Source: Bombyx mori (lineage: Eukaryota > Arthropoda > Insecta > Lepidoptera > Bombycidae). From it: a DNA stretch of 64,000 nucleotides. Positions within the stretch are counted from its first letter, which is position 1. Every line of letters begins with the position of its first letter. Position numbers and translations under genes: made by a program. The notes beneath the pieces are model-generated. The model was given only the letters and a program-made list of their open reading frames with translations. It made no database searches and was not told where the DNA came from. The stretch lies in contig NC_085111.1 of assembly GCF_030269925.1 (NCBI RefSeq), positions 5,138,142 through 5,202,141 on the forward strand, read 5' to 3'. Shown here one piece after another: positions 31,538 to 41,281 of the stretch.

Positions 31538-34420
31538 ATGGCGTATATAAGTAGAATAAAGCCCCTATCCGTGACGATAGGATTTTTTAACGCTTACGGT
31601 CTCGCAAATCAACGTGATCAGGTTTCTGACTTTTTGCGTGATCATCAAATTGATATCTTTTTAGTGCAGGAGACCCTACTTAAGCCCGCGCGCCGTGACC
31701 CTAAAATCGCGAACTATAACATGGTCAGGAACGACAGGCTCTCTGCCCGTGGTGGTGGTACCGTCATTTACTATAGAAGAGCCCTGCATTGCGTCCCGCT
31801 CGATCCTCCCGCGCTCGCTAATATCGAAGCATCAGTGTGCCGAATCTCACTGACGGGACACGCGCCGATCGTTATCGCGTCCGTTTATCTCCCACCGGAT
31901 AAGATCGTTCTAAGCAGTGATATCGAGGCGCTGCTCGGTATGGGGAGCTCTGTCATTCTGGCGGGTGACCTAAATTGTAAACACATCAGGTGGAACTCAC
32001 ACACCACAACCCCGAATGGCAGGCGGCTTGACGCGTTAGTCGATGATCTCGCCTTCGATATCGTCGCTCCGTTAACCCCGACTCACTACCCGCTAAATAT
32101 CGCGCATCGCCCGGATATACTCGACATAGCGTTATTAAAAAACGTAACTCTGCGCTTACACTCGATCGAAGTAGTTTCAGAGTTAGATTCAGACCACCGT
32201 CCCGTCGTTATGAAGCTCGGTCGCGCTCCCGATTCCGTTCCCGTCACGAGGACTGTGGTGGATTGGCACACGCTGGGAATCAGCCTGGCTGAATCTGAAC
32301 CACCATCGCTCCCGTTTAACCCGGACTCTACCCCGTCTCCTCAGGATACCGCTGAAGCCATAGACATCTTAACATCACACATCACCTCGACATTAGATAG
32401 GTCATCGAAACAAGTTGTAGCGGAGGACTTCCTTCACCGCTTCAAATTGTCCGACGATATTAGGGAACTCCTTAGAGCTAAGAACGCCTCGATACGCGCC
32501 TACGACAGGTATCCTACCGCGGAAAATCGTATTCGAATGCGTGCTCTACAACGCGACGTAAAGTCTCGCATCGCCGAAGTCCGAGATGCCAGATGGTCTG
32601 ATTTCTTAGAAGGACTCGCGCCCTCCCAAAGGTCTTACTACCGCTTAGCTCGTACTCTCAAATCGGATACGGTAGTAACTATGCCCCCCCTCGTAGGCCC
32701 CTCAGGCCGACTCGCGGCCTTTGATGATGACGAAAAAGCAGAGCTGCTGGCCGATACATTGCAAACCCAGTGCACGCCCAGCACTCAATCCGTGGACCCT
32801 GTTCATGTAGAGTTAGTAGACAGTGAGGTAGAACGCAGAGCCTCCTTGCCACCCTCGGATGCGTTACCACCCGTCACCCCGATGGAAGTTAAAGACTTGA
32901 TCAAAGACCTACGTCCTCGCAAGGCTCCCGGTTCCGACGGTATATCTAACCGCGTTATTAAACTTCTAAGCGTCCAACTCATCGTGATGTTGGCATCTAT
33001 TTTCAATGCCGCTATGGCGAACTGTATCTTTCCCGCGGTGTGGAAAGAAGCGGACGTTATCGGCATACATAAACCCGGTAAACCAAAAAATCATCCGACG
33101 AGTTACCGCCCGATTAGCCTCCTCATGTCTCTAGGCAAGCTGTATGAGCGTCTGCTCTACAAGCGCCTCAGAGATTTCGTCTCATCCAAGGGCATTCTCA
33201 TCGATGAACAATTCGGATTCCGTACAAATCACTCATGCGTTCAACAGGTGCACCGCCTCACGGAGCACATTCTTGTGGGGCTTAATCGACCAAAACCGTT
33301 ATACACGGGAGCTCTCTTCTTCGACGTCGCAAAAGCGTTCGACAAAGTCTGGCACAATGGTTTGATTTTCAAACTATTCAACATGGGCGTGCCGGATAGT
33401 CTCGTGCTCATCATACGGGACTTCTTGTCGAACCGCTCTTTTCGATATCGAGTCGAGGGAACCCGCTCCTCCCCACGACCTCTCACAGCTGGAGTCCCGC
33501 AAGGCTCTGTCCTCTCACCCCTCCTATTTAGCTTATTCGTCAACGATATTCCCCGGTCGCCGCCGACCCATTTAGCTTTATTCGCCGACGACACGACTGT
33601 TTACTATTCTAGTAGAAATAAGTCCCTAATCGCGAAGAAGCTTCAGAGCGCAGCCCTAGCCCTAGGACAGTGGTTCCGAAAATGGCGCATAGACATCAAC
33701 CCAGCGAAAAGTACTGCGGTGCTATTTCAGAGGGGAAGCTCCACACGGATTTCCTCCCGGATTAGGAGGAGGAATCTCACACCCCCGATTACTCTCTTTA
33801 GACAACCCATACCCTGGGCCAGGAAGGTCAAGTACCTGGGCGTTACCCTGGATGCATCGATGACATTCCGCCCGCATATAAAATCAGTCCGTGACCGTGC
33901 CGCGTTTATTCTCGGTAGACTCTACCCCATGATCTGTAAGCGGAGTAAAATGTCCCTTCGGAACAAGGTGACACTTTACAAAACTTGCATAAGGCCCGTC
34001 ATGACTTACGCGAGTGTGGTGTTCGCTCACGCGGCCCGCACACACATAGACACCCTTCAATCCCTACAATCCCGCTTTTGCAGGTTAGCTGTCGGGGCTC
34101 CGTGGTTCGTGAGGAACGTTGACCTACACGACGACCTGGGCCTCGAATCAATTCGGAAATACATGAAGTCAGCGTCGGAACGATACTTCGATAAGGCTAT
34201 GCGTCATGATAATCGCCTTATCGTTGCCGCCGCTGACTACTCCCCGAATCCTGATCATGCAGGAGCCAGTCACCGTCGACGCCCTAGACACGTCCTTACG
34301 GATCCATCAGATCCAATAACCTTTGCATTAGATGCCTTCAGCTCTAATACTAGGGGCAGGCTTAGGGACCCCGGTAACCGTACTCGTCGAACTCGACAAA
34401 GAGGTCGACGTGCAACCTAA
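31538..34420 (+). CDS. LINE ORF2: endonuclease/reverse transcriptase, intact
   Basis: 960 codons without interruption, starting at ATG 31538. The N-terminal apurinic-type endonuclease shows FNAYGL, the metal-binding glutamate in LVQETLL (about residue 44), GDLNCKHIRWNS, and the catalytic SDHRPVV (about 217). The reverse transcriptase shows RKAPGSDGI, SYRPISLL, QFGFRTNHS, FFDVAKAFDKVW (about 592, motif A), AGVPQGSVLSPL (motif B), LALFADDTTVYY (about 680, catalytic aspartates) and KYLGVTLD. The C-terminus is arginine-rich. It would nick target DNA and copy the LINE RNA in place. All key residues are present, so the protein may be functional. However, the copy has lost its 5' UTR and part of ORF1, so expression would need an outside promoter. 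Confidence 0.95.
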   Translation: MAYISRIKPLSVTIGFFNAYGLANQRDQVSDFLRDHQIDIFLVQETLLKPARRDPKIANYNMVRNDRLSARGGGTVIYYRRALHCVPLDPPALANIEASVCRISLTGHAPIVIASVYLPPDKIVLSSDIEALLGMGSSVILAGDLNCKHIRWNSHTTTPNGRRLDALVDDLAFDIVAPLTPTHYPLNIAHRPDILDIALLKNVTLRLHSIEVVSELDSDHRPVVMKLGRAPDSVPVTRTVVDWHTLGISLAESEPPSLPFNPDSTPSPQDTAEAIDILTSHITSTLDRSSKQVVAEDFLHRFKLSDDIRELLRAKNASIRAYDRYPTAENRIRMRALQRDVKSRIAEVRDARWSDFLEGLAPSQRSYYRLARTLKSDTVVTMPPLVGPSGRLAAFDDDEKAELLADTLQTQCTPSTQSVDPVHVELVDSEVERRASLPPSDALPPVTPMEVKDLIKDLRPRKAPGSDGISNRVIKLLSVQLIVMLASIFNAAMANCIFPAVWKEADVIGIHKPGKPKNHPTSYRPISLLMSLGKLYERLLYKRLRDFVSSKGILIDEQFGFRTNHSCVQQVHRLTEHILVGLNRPKPLYTGALFFDVAKAFDKVWHNGLIFKLFNMGVPDSLVLIIRDFLSNRSFRYRVEGTRSSPRPLTAGVPQGSVLSPLLFSLFVNDIPRSPPTHLALFADDTTVYYSSRNKSLIAKKLQSAALALGQWFRKWRIDINPAKSTAVLFQRGSSTRISSRIRRRNLTPPITLFRQPIPWARKVKYLGVTLDASMTFRPHIKSVRDRAAFILGRLYPMICKRSKMSLRNKVTLYKTCIRPVMTYASVVFAHAARTHIDTLQSLQSRFCRLAVGAPWFVRNVDLHDDLGLESIRKYMKSASERYFDKAMRHDNRLIVAAADYSPNPDHAGASHRRRPRHVLTDPSDPITFALDAFSSNTRGRLRDPGNRTRRTRQRGRRAT

Positions 34421-34699
34421 CCCATGCATCAGCCCGCTGAGTTTCTCGCCGGATCTTCTCAGCGGGTCGCGATTCCGATCCGGTAGTAGATTCATTCGCG
34501 AAACAATTGCTCTTGAGTTGTTAGGTCTCTTTCGGAGGCGCTCGGGCAGTTGTTAGCAAATCCCACCCCTCTTGGCTGAGCCTTTGCTCGCCCACCTGTC
34601 CTGGTGAAACTGGAAAGGCCTTCGGGCCACCAGTAAACTTTCAATCATAAAAAAAAAAAAAAAAAAAAAAAGTATTTGTCTCAAGTTCCTAGAACTTAC

Positions 34700-34815
34700 C
34701 TTTTTTTTTTATTGCCCTTATAGGCAGACGGGCTTACGGCCCACCTGATGGTGAGTGGTTACCGTCACCCATGGACTTCAGCAATGCCAGGAGCACAGCC
34801 AAGCCGCTGCCTAAC
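34700..34815 (-). mobile_element. CR1-like LINE 3' end, short copy
   Basis: The T-run at 34701-34710 followed by ATTGCCCTTATAGGCAGACG and CTTCAGCAATGCCAGGAGCA matches the reversed end of the element at 8128-8545. About 110 bp remain. Confidence 0.75.
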
Positions 34816-35430
34816 GCTATTATTATTACCTGTCATTGTTACTTCACCGTCAACATCTTCCTGAATATTTCGGCAGCAAAACAAAGTAAAGTAGTAGATA
34901 TCTTGGAAAAATGATATTAAGGGCATAATTATGGTGTACAACGATAAACGTGAGTTTTAATAACCGACTCTGTGAAACGTGAAGGCGTCTGCTCATATTA
35001 GACATTAGAAAAATATAATAATATAAAATACAATACAATTAATACAAAATAATAATACCAATAATACAAAGTAATAATATAAAACTAATAAATATAAATT
35101 TATTAATAAATTATTGCAGAATAATATCGTCTCCACACATTTTTCTTCTGTGTACATACAGGATGTGTTTTCAGTCCGGGAGATTAATCGTTCCGGTATC
35201 GGGCCGGCGGCACAAATTGCAGCTCATTTTAATATCGATCGACAGTGTCTGTCTATCGGATGGTAAAGATTTTATATTAGCTAGTGCTTTTACTCTAAAT
35301 TTACATTAGTTTGGGGTTAATATGAATACAGGAATAGCGGACTTTTACCCTGCTCTTAATATGTATTATGATTGAAAATTTAGTTTATTGCTTACCTCGT
35401 ATTTAAGAGCTTTGTGTACACCTTGTTTAG
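34816..35430. other. Gene-free AT-rich stretch
   Basis: Includes AATAATA-rich sequence at 35020-35120 and no supported gene. Confidence 0.4.
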
Positions 35431-36001
35431 ATGGGTAGATGAGCTCGCCCTAGACACGTCCTTACGGATCCATCAGATCCAATAACCTTTGCATTAGACG
35501 CCTTCAGCTCTAACACTAGGAGCAGGCTTAGGGACCTCGGTAACCGTACTCGTCGAACTCAACAAAGAGTTCGCCGTGCAACCTAACCCATGAATCAGCT
35601 CGCTGAGTTTCTCGCCGGATCTTCTCAGCGGGTCGCGATTCCGATCCGGTAGTAGATTCATTCGCGAAGCAGCTACTCTGTTAGGTCTCCTTCGGAGGCG
35701 CTCGGGTAGCTGTTAGCAAATCCCACCCCTCCTGGCTGAGCCTTTGCTCGCCCACCTGTCCTGGTGAAACTGGAAAGGCCTCCGGGCCACCAGTAATCCT
35801 TCAATCATAAAAAAAAAAGATGAGCTCACGGCCCACCGGGTGTGGTTACTGGAGCCCATAGACATCTACGACGTAAATGAGCCACCCACCTTGAGATATA
35901 AGTTCTAAGGTCTCAAGTATAGTTACTGCTTCACGGCAAAAAAAAAAAGGTAGGGTGGTAGAACCTACCCGCGCGGAATCACAAGAGGTCCTACCACCAG
36001 T
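35425..36001 (-). mobile_element. Bm1-type SINE split by a LINE
   Basis: Minus-strand Bm1 whose tail part lies at about 35425-35446 (TTTAGATGGGTAGATGAGCT). It resumes at 35818 and runs to GGTCCTACCACCAG near 36000. The 371-bp gap is a LINE insertion bounded by a duplicated Bm1 segment. The interval around 35935-35950 is altered, with an A-run replacing part of the tail of the GCCGTGAAGCAG block. Confidence 0.85.
35437..35827 (+). mobile_element. Jockey-clade LINE 3' fragment inserted in Bm1, 10-bp duplication
   Basis: AGATGAGCTC is at 35437-35446 and 35818-35827. The insert contains the last codons of ORF2 (from CCCTAGACACGTCCTTACGG), the 3' UTR and a poly(A) run. Sequence differs from the copies at 6017 and 30752 in matching ways to 50385 (ACGCCTTCAGCTCTAACACT, AGTAATCCTTCAATCAT), pointing to a second subfamily. 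The ORF2 stop is preserved in position. Confidence 0.9.
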
Positions 36002-36213
36002 AAAAATTATTATTGTACTAGTGTCTTACTTTGTATGTTTTATGGGCATAGACGAGAAAGTGATGATTGTGCTTTTAAGAGACTTCGTGTAAAGATTGTC
36101 TGCCACAACATTGTAAAGTCCAACATGTGTCTGTTGCATGACAGATGAAAAAAATAATTTTCAAAGTCAACCGGCCGAATTTTCGTCTCAAGCAATACTA
36201 AATACTACTATAC

Positions 36214-36460
36214 TGCCTGGAGCCACAGTGCGTCCAGAGAACTTTTTTGCCACATACCATCCGGCTTTGGAATGAGCTCCCCTCCACGGTGTTTCCCGAG
36301 CGCTATGACATATTATCCTTCTTCAAACGAGGACCGTGGAAAGAGCTTAATGGTAGGCAGCGGCTTGGCGCTGCCCCTGGCATTGCTGAAGTCTATGGGC
36401 GACGGTAACCACTCACCATCAACTGGTCGTATGCTCGTCTGACTACAAGAGCAATAAAAA
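36214..36460 (+). mobile_element. CR1-like LINE 3' end
   Basis: Matches 8290-8540: CACATACCATCCGGCTTTGG, GTTTCCCGAGCGCTATGACA and GGTAGGCAGCGGCTTGGCGC, ending in AGAGCAATAAAAAG. A codon-level disruption (TATTATCC in place of TGTCTTTC) breaks the ORF2 C-terminus. Confidence 0.78.
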
Positions 36461-36520
36461 GAACCTTTGTTACGTAATTTGTGACATACAAATACGACTG
36501 AGCTATTGAGATATAATAGA

Positions 36521-36732
36521 CTAGCGACCCGCCCTCGCTTCGCTTCGGAAACATTAAAACACACATGAAACCAAAAAAAAAATAAAAAAAAATAAAAAAA
36601 GTAGCCTATGTTCATCAGGGACAATGTCGGCTTCTAATGGAAAAATAATTTTTCAAATCGGTCCAGTAGTTTCGGAGCCTATTCGAAACAAACAAACTAA
36701 CAAATCTTTCCTCTTTATAATATTAGTATAGA
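36521..36732 (-). mobile_element. Non-autonomous Helitron (GGGTCGCTAG end)
   Basis: The minus strand starts TCTATACTAATATTATAAAG (at 36732) and ends GCGAGGGCGGGTCGCTAG (at 36521). Near-identical in layout to 18652-18864, including the A-rich section after GTAGCC. It carries no coding sequence. Confidence 0.82.
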
Positions 36733-37712
36733 TAAAGCTGTATATTAAATTGTAATCGTAGTCCCGTTGTTTGTTTACGTCGAAATCGTGGCACACGCTA
36801 CCGGTGTGTGCACGTCCTAACTGATGCCCCCTCGTGTTTACGATAATTATGTTTGAATAGTAATGTGATTATAGAAGTATAATTGACAATAGAACCTTAA
36901 TAATGTTCAAACTTATAATTTCAATTAGTTATAGTCGAATTTCGACTACTGCAGGACCACTACTTTTAATTACAGTCCCTCGGAAATTTCATTACTTACT
37001 AAATACGGTGGTAGCTACCGTTTAATTTCAATTTTCACGCACGAACACTTCTCGAGTTTCTCGCGTCGTTATCGGCACTGGAATTAGGGTAAACATGAGT
37101 TTTTTGTACAGAAGAGCCACGTCATGTTGGAAGGCGAAGCCGGGTGAAGGGTGTAAAGAGGTTTTACCGCTCGTTTGTACGTCATGTCCCTTAACATTAT
37201 ACCGGATTTGTACACCGCTGTAGACTCATGCTGGAAACGTTACGGCCATTAATCATCGTGACGCAGGCATGCAAAGTTAGATTGCGTATATGAGGTCGTC
37301 GTTTGGGAATATTTGTTGTTTGTCACTATGTTTAGGTTTTGCGATTTGTACATTTAGTTTATTTGTGGTACAAATGTATTATATTTGTTGAAATAATTTT
37401 AAATTTGGCGCCTTATAACTCAATATGAATATGAGATGATATATAATCTATGGCAATACTTGTCTCTCTACTCCGTGACATCCACCGCATTGTATTTTCA
37501 TCTATATTAAATATTAATAAATACAAAGTATAATTGTGTAAAACTTAGTGTTATTTATTTAATCTAACAGTATTCGTATCAGAATAACAGGAATAGCATA
37601 GATGAAGTGTTTAATTGAAGGTCTTGATTGAAACTAAGTAACTCATTTGTAAATGGTAAAAAACAAAGGGGACGTCAAAAAAATGTGTGCGTGTACTAGT
37701 GTACACACGTAA
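36733..37712. other. Gene-free stretch with a Helitron 3' relic
   Basis: At about 36890-36960 lies a relic of the Helitron family found at 4035 and 59461 (AGTTATAGTCGAATTTCGAC, then ACTGCAGGACC). Otherwise nothing recognised. Confidence 0.45.
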
Positions 37713-37993
37713 GAAGTGAAACTTCTTTATGGCCTTATTTTTCGAAAAATGATCTACATGCAACTTTCTAGAAATTGGTTAAATAAAGTTAAATTAGATA
37801 AAGTTTAAACAAAAGGATTTTATTATCATAGACATGAATACAAAAAAGTTAAATTAGATAAAGTTTAAACAAAAGGATTTTATTATCATAGACATGAATA
37901 CAAAACAGATGGCGCGTAACGGAAAAAAGTGACGCGTAACCGAAAAATGTGACGGTAAATTTTTTTCCAACGCCAATAAGGAAGTTTCACTTC
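37713..37993. mobile_element. Short inverted-repeat element with internal tandem repeat
   Basis: GAAGTGAAACTTCTTTATGG at 37713 is matched in reverse complement at 37972-37993 (one indel and one mismatch over about 22 bp). Inside, a 60-bp unit is repeated twice head to tail at 37785-37904, with only a couple of differences at the end. Size (281 bp) and structure fit a miniature inverted-repeat transposable element. No clear target duplication was found. Confidence 0.5.
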
Positions 37994-37999
37994 AATAAA

Positions 38000-38165
38000 G
38001 AGAGCTCGCTGAGTTTCTTGCCGGATCTTCTCAGTGGGTCACGTAGGTAGATTCAGCGAAACACTGCTTTGCTAGGGCTAGTGTTAGCAATTCGCTAGGC
38101 TGAGCCCCGTGAGCTCCCCCTACACGTTCGATGAAGCTAAGTTGGTGAAGCTAGGAAGCTAAGAT
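38000..38165 (+). mobile_element. LINE-tail-derived element, truncated both ends
   Basis: Reads GCTCGCTGAGTTTCTTGCCG, TAGATTCAGCGAAACACTGC and GCTGAGCCCCGTGAGCTCCC in the order of the 9560-9874 family, on the plus strand. It ends in a short local repeat of GAAGCTAAG. Confidence 0.6.
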
Positions 38166-38674
38166 GGGAAGCTCAAGGTTAGGTATGTAAAAAAATAAAT
38201 AAAGAATGAGATGGAAATATGATTTAGGACAAGGAAAGAGAATATTTACTCGCGATAGAAAAGTGTTCCGGAACTAGGCAAGACCAATTTCGATGGACAA
38301 CCTGATAAAAAAGGGATTGTGAAAAACCCCTATTTATTACACCTACGTTCATTATTGTAACATTTAAGTTCAAGTATTCATAGTTAGTCAATAAAGTATT
38401 TATTTATTTCTTTATTCAAATAACTAATCCTACATTTTGATGGGGTATTTCGATAATTCGAACGAAGGAATATATTAAAATCGACACAAAAAGGTCGCAT
38501 ATATTATTACATATACTCTTTTGAATAGTTCGTTTGTAATTTACTTACGTTTTTCTTAGACTCTAATAAATATTTTTTGTTGACTAAAGCTTAAAGAGGT
38601 AGACCGTTTATGGCTTAAAATCAATCATGATTTGTAATGTTCCATTTGAAATGTTTAAAAGTGGATATCGATCT
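38166..38674. other. Gene-free AT-rich stretch
   Basis: No supported gene or repeat. Confidence 0.4.
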
Positions 38675-38928
38675 AATTTTTTTTTTTTTATTGCTTAGAT
38701 ATGTTAACGAGCTCACAGCCCACCTGGTATTAAGTGGTTACTGGAGCCCATAGACATTTACAACGTAAATGCGCCACACACCTTGAGATATATATAGTTC
38801 TAAGGTCTCAGTATTGTCACAACGGCTGCCCCACCCTTCAAACCGAAACGCATTACTGCTTCACGGCAGAAATAGGCAGGGCGGTGGTACCTACCCGTGC
38901 GGACTCACAAGAGGTCCTACCATCAGTA
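38675..38928 (-). mobile_element. Bm1-type SINE, 5'-truncated
   Basis: The T-run at 38677-38689, then TTGCTTAGATATGTTAACGA and on to GGACTCACAAGAGGTCCTAC. Close to consensus, with a small TATA insertion near 38790. Confidence 0.87.
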
Positions 38929-39074
38929 AATACAACCATATTTGCTAACACTCCTTCGACGGTATAATCAGTTTAATTATGTCTAGCTTCGAAGTAATTA
39001 TGCTGTTAGACTTTAGTTTTTACGTCGCTTTCCTTAGATTCACCTGTTTCTACGAGTATCTATCTAAGTAATAA

Positions 39075-39200
39075 AACGATTCTGATCAGATGGTAGATTC
39101 AACAGTGCTTTTGCTAGGGCCAGTGTTAGCAAGCTCTCTCAGGTTGAGCCCGTAACCTCACCCACCAGGCCGGGAAGAGCTGTAATAGCCCCTTAGGTTA
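39075..39200 (+). mobile_element. LINE-tail-derived element, partial
   Basis: GATCAGATGGTAGATTCAAC, TTTTGCTAGGGCCAGTGTTA and GTTGAGCCCGTAACCTCACC match the 3' half of the 9560-9874 family on the plus strand. Confidence 0.55.
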
Positions 39201-39517
39201 CCAGCGATTCCGTGGGAAACAAATATAAAATATATAAACATATAAACAAAATCTTTCTGGCTGATTTACTTTGAAACCGTGATACGATAATCAAAGTCGC
39301 CAGCTAATCAAGTTGTTCTAAATTATTGGTGTATATGAACAGTATGTAATTGAAGTATCTTGAATACCCACAATATCGTTACTACTCCACTTTCAGACAT
39401 AAAGTAAGCTGTGAGGCCTACAATGGCACCAACCTACACTTTCCGTGGGTTTTGTAAAAGATTCACAGAAGAATGAACAGCATACTGGTATACCCGCTAT
39501 ACAAAACAATTGAAACT

Positions 39518-39610
39518 TGAATATATCGCAAAGTGATGGTATTTTCGTTGTAATTAATATCCATGAGTTCCGGTAGCCACAAAACACCAGGTGACATTTT
39601 ATTGTCTACA
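39518..39610 (+). mobile_element. Possible Bm1 3' relic
   Basis: ATCCATGAGTTCCGGTAGCC and AAACACCAGGTGACATTTT resemble the final part of Bm1 with many substitutions. Weak. Confidence 0.3.
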
Positions 39611-39620
39611 ACATATCTAT

Positions 39621-39875
39621 GAACCAGTTGCCTTGAGGGGCTATTCTGGCTTTGCCCCGACTAGTCGCGAACTCACGAGAATGAGGGTGATTGCTAACGT
39701 ATGCCCTAAAAAGAGTTTATCTAAATCTAACACTAGATCGGAATGGCGACCGACGATTTGACTCACGTTGTGTCTACTGATTAAGTTGTATTTCAAACTC
39801 GAGAACGATGGCCGGTGCTTGGAGTGCCTAAAGGCTCCTAGATTAGATTCGGAGGAGCACCAGATGAGCAATTCA
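39621..39875 (-). mobile_element. LINE-tail-derived element, diverged
   Basis: Minus-strand copy with GTTCGCGACTAGTCGGGGCA at one end and CTAATCTAGGAGCCTTTAGG near the other. The middle keeps the order of the 9560-9874 family but with deletions. Confidence 0.5.
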
Positions 39876-39965
39876 TCGAGCTACATACATAAATTTTTTT
39901 AAGGGATTTTATGACCTGGTAACTAAGACCTTTAAGTCATATCTTATTTTAATTTATATTGTTAG

Positions 39966-40032
39966 CTAGCGACCCGCCCTCGATTCGCTTCGGAAGCATT
40001 AAATTTTATTATTGATAGCTGAGTCCCCTGGG
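39966..40032 (-). mobile_element. Helitron 3' end next to a minisatellite
   Basis: CTAGCGACCCGCCCTCGATT is the reversed GGGTCGCTAG terminus of the family at 18652 and 36521. Sequence homologous to other copies continues for about 55 bp (to TTATTATTGA), then gives way to the 17-bp array. Confidence 0.65.
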
Positions 40033-40190
40033 GCCTCATACAACGCGAGACCTCAAACAACGTGAGACCTCATACAACGCGGGACCTCATACAACGCGGG
40101 ACCTCATACAACGCGGGACCTCATGCAACGCGAGACCTCATACAACGTGAGACCTCATACAACGCGAGACCTCATACAACGCGAGACCTC
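40033..40190. repeat. 17-bp minisatellite, 9.3 copies
   Basis: The unit is ACCTCATACAACGCGGG with A/G and C/T variants. The array is 158 bp, exactly nine units plus five bases. It is flanked by a Helitron terminus on the left and by the T-run of a LINE tail on the right. Units are contiguous, with no spacers. Confidence 0.93.
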
Positions 40191-40402
40191 TTTTTTTTTT
40201 CTACCTAAGCTGATAGCCTTGAGTGGCCATATCAGCGTCGCCTTAACTAGTAGGTGAGTTTACGGGGCTTAAACCTGATGACGTTGCTAACACCAACCCT
40301 AGCAAGAGCCGTGCTTCGCAGAATCTACCACCGAATCGGAAACGCGACCCACTGAGAAGACCCGGCGAGAAACTCAGTGGGCTGTGTCTGAGGGTTAATT
40401 TA
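40191..40402 (-). mobile_element. LINE-tail-derived element, 5'-truncated
   Basis: The T-run at 40191-40200 is the reversed poly(A) tail, followed by CTACCTAAGCTGATAGCCTT and ATCTACCACCGAATCGGAAA. It stops near the AACTCAGTGGGCTGTGTCTG block. Inserted at the edge of the minisatellite. Confidence 0.72.
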
Positions 40403-41281
40403 CTTTTTTACTAATTAGTTAGTTTACTAGTAGTTAATTTACTAATTAGCCGGAACAAACAGACAGACAGACTGACAGACAGACAAAAATTGTAAAAAAA
40501 TGTTATTTTGGTGTATGTACCGTATATATATTCATATGCATGTAGTAGTAAAAAGCGGTTATTTCAATATTACAAACAGACACTCCAATTTTACTTATAT
40601 GTGAGTCGTCTATTATCAAAGGTGGCAATCTGTGCATTTGGACAAAAAAAATTTATTGATATGTTAATACAGATTGATTTGAATATAATCGTCTCCTTCA
40701 AAGAATACGGTTCAAAACCTGCATTAAATAAAGGTTAATAGTTAACCTGTTATTTATCTAAGATGTCGTTCAGAAGAGTTTTGTGACTGCCAATGGAATA
40801 CAAAGTCAATAATTCGTTTTTCTGATTTACCAATAATTGTCCAAAAGTCACATTGCCGGCTTTGATAATAGTCGACTCATGTATAGATTTCATGAAAAAT
40901 GATAATATGAAGTGAAATGATATGAAATGAAATTAAGATGATTGATTTGAGACATTAATCTTCTGGGATGAAATTAATTGAAATGAGATGATACAAGATG
41001 AAATATAATCTCAGTAAAATGGTGGTCATTTACTGAGATTTTTTCAGTGGACTTTTTGGAGGATCACGAGAAGTTACGTCCAGCGGCTTTGTTTCATTTT
41101 CCCACATTTGTGCACTTTCACAAATATTAAACAGTTAATAAACCACCGTTATTACACATCTAAACCTGAAGAAACACTAAATAGACAAAATAAAACAAAT
41201 CACACAACTTCACTCCTCGCGTTCCCGCCAAAAAGTCTACAATGTACATTCATTAATGAAAAAAATAAAGTCGGTTAGGTA
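40403..41281. other. Gene-free stretch with low-complexity DNA
   Basis: 40440-40520 is a reversed fragment of the repeat at 18440-18640 with a CAGA-rich run. 40895-41000 is a (GAAATGA)-like low-complexity run. A short hairpin (CTCAGTAAAATG..CATTTACTGAG) lies at 41011-41038. Confidence 0.4.

Larger units (their letters stand above)
30740..34682 (+). mobile_element. Jockey-clade LINE, nearly complete, 12-bp target duplication
   Basis: AGTATTTGTCTC is present at 30740-30751 and immediately after the poly(A) run at 34671-34682. The 3.9-kb insert holds the 3' part of ORF1 (gag-like), a complete ORF2 (endonuclease plus reverse transcriptase), a GC-rich 3' UTR ending CAGTAAACTTTCAATCATAA, and about 22 A. 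Known: this architecture, with triple CCHC knuckles in ORF1 and an apurinic-type endonuclease in ORF2, is that of the jockey clade. It resembles Bombyx BMC1-type elements by memory, which is unverified. Truncation inside ORF1 removes the 5' promoter. The perfect duplication and intact ORF2 indicate a young insertion. Confidence 0.95.

Noticed and set aside
33241..33594. 117-codon minus-strand ORF, also seen at 6150-6503
   Set aside because: It appears in both LINE copies only because it is antisense to the conserved reverse transcriptase.
40033..40190. CRISPR-like repeat array
   Set aside because: Units are 17 bp and directly contiguous with no unique spacers, in a eukaryotic setting. It is a minisatellite.
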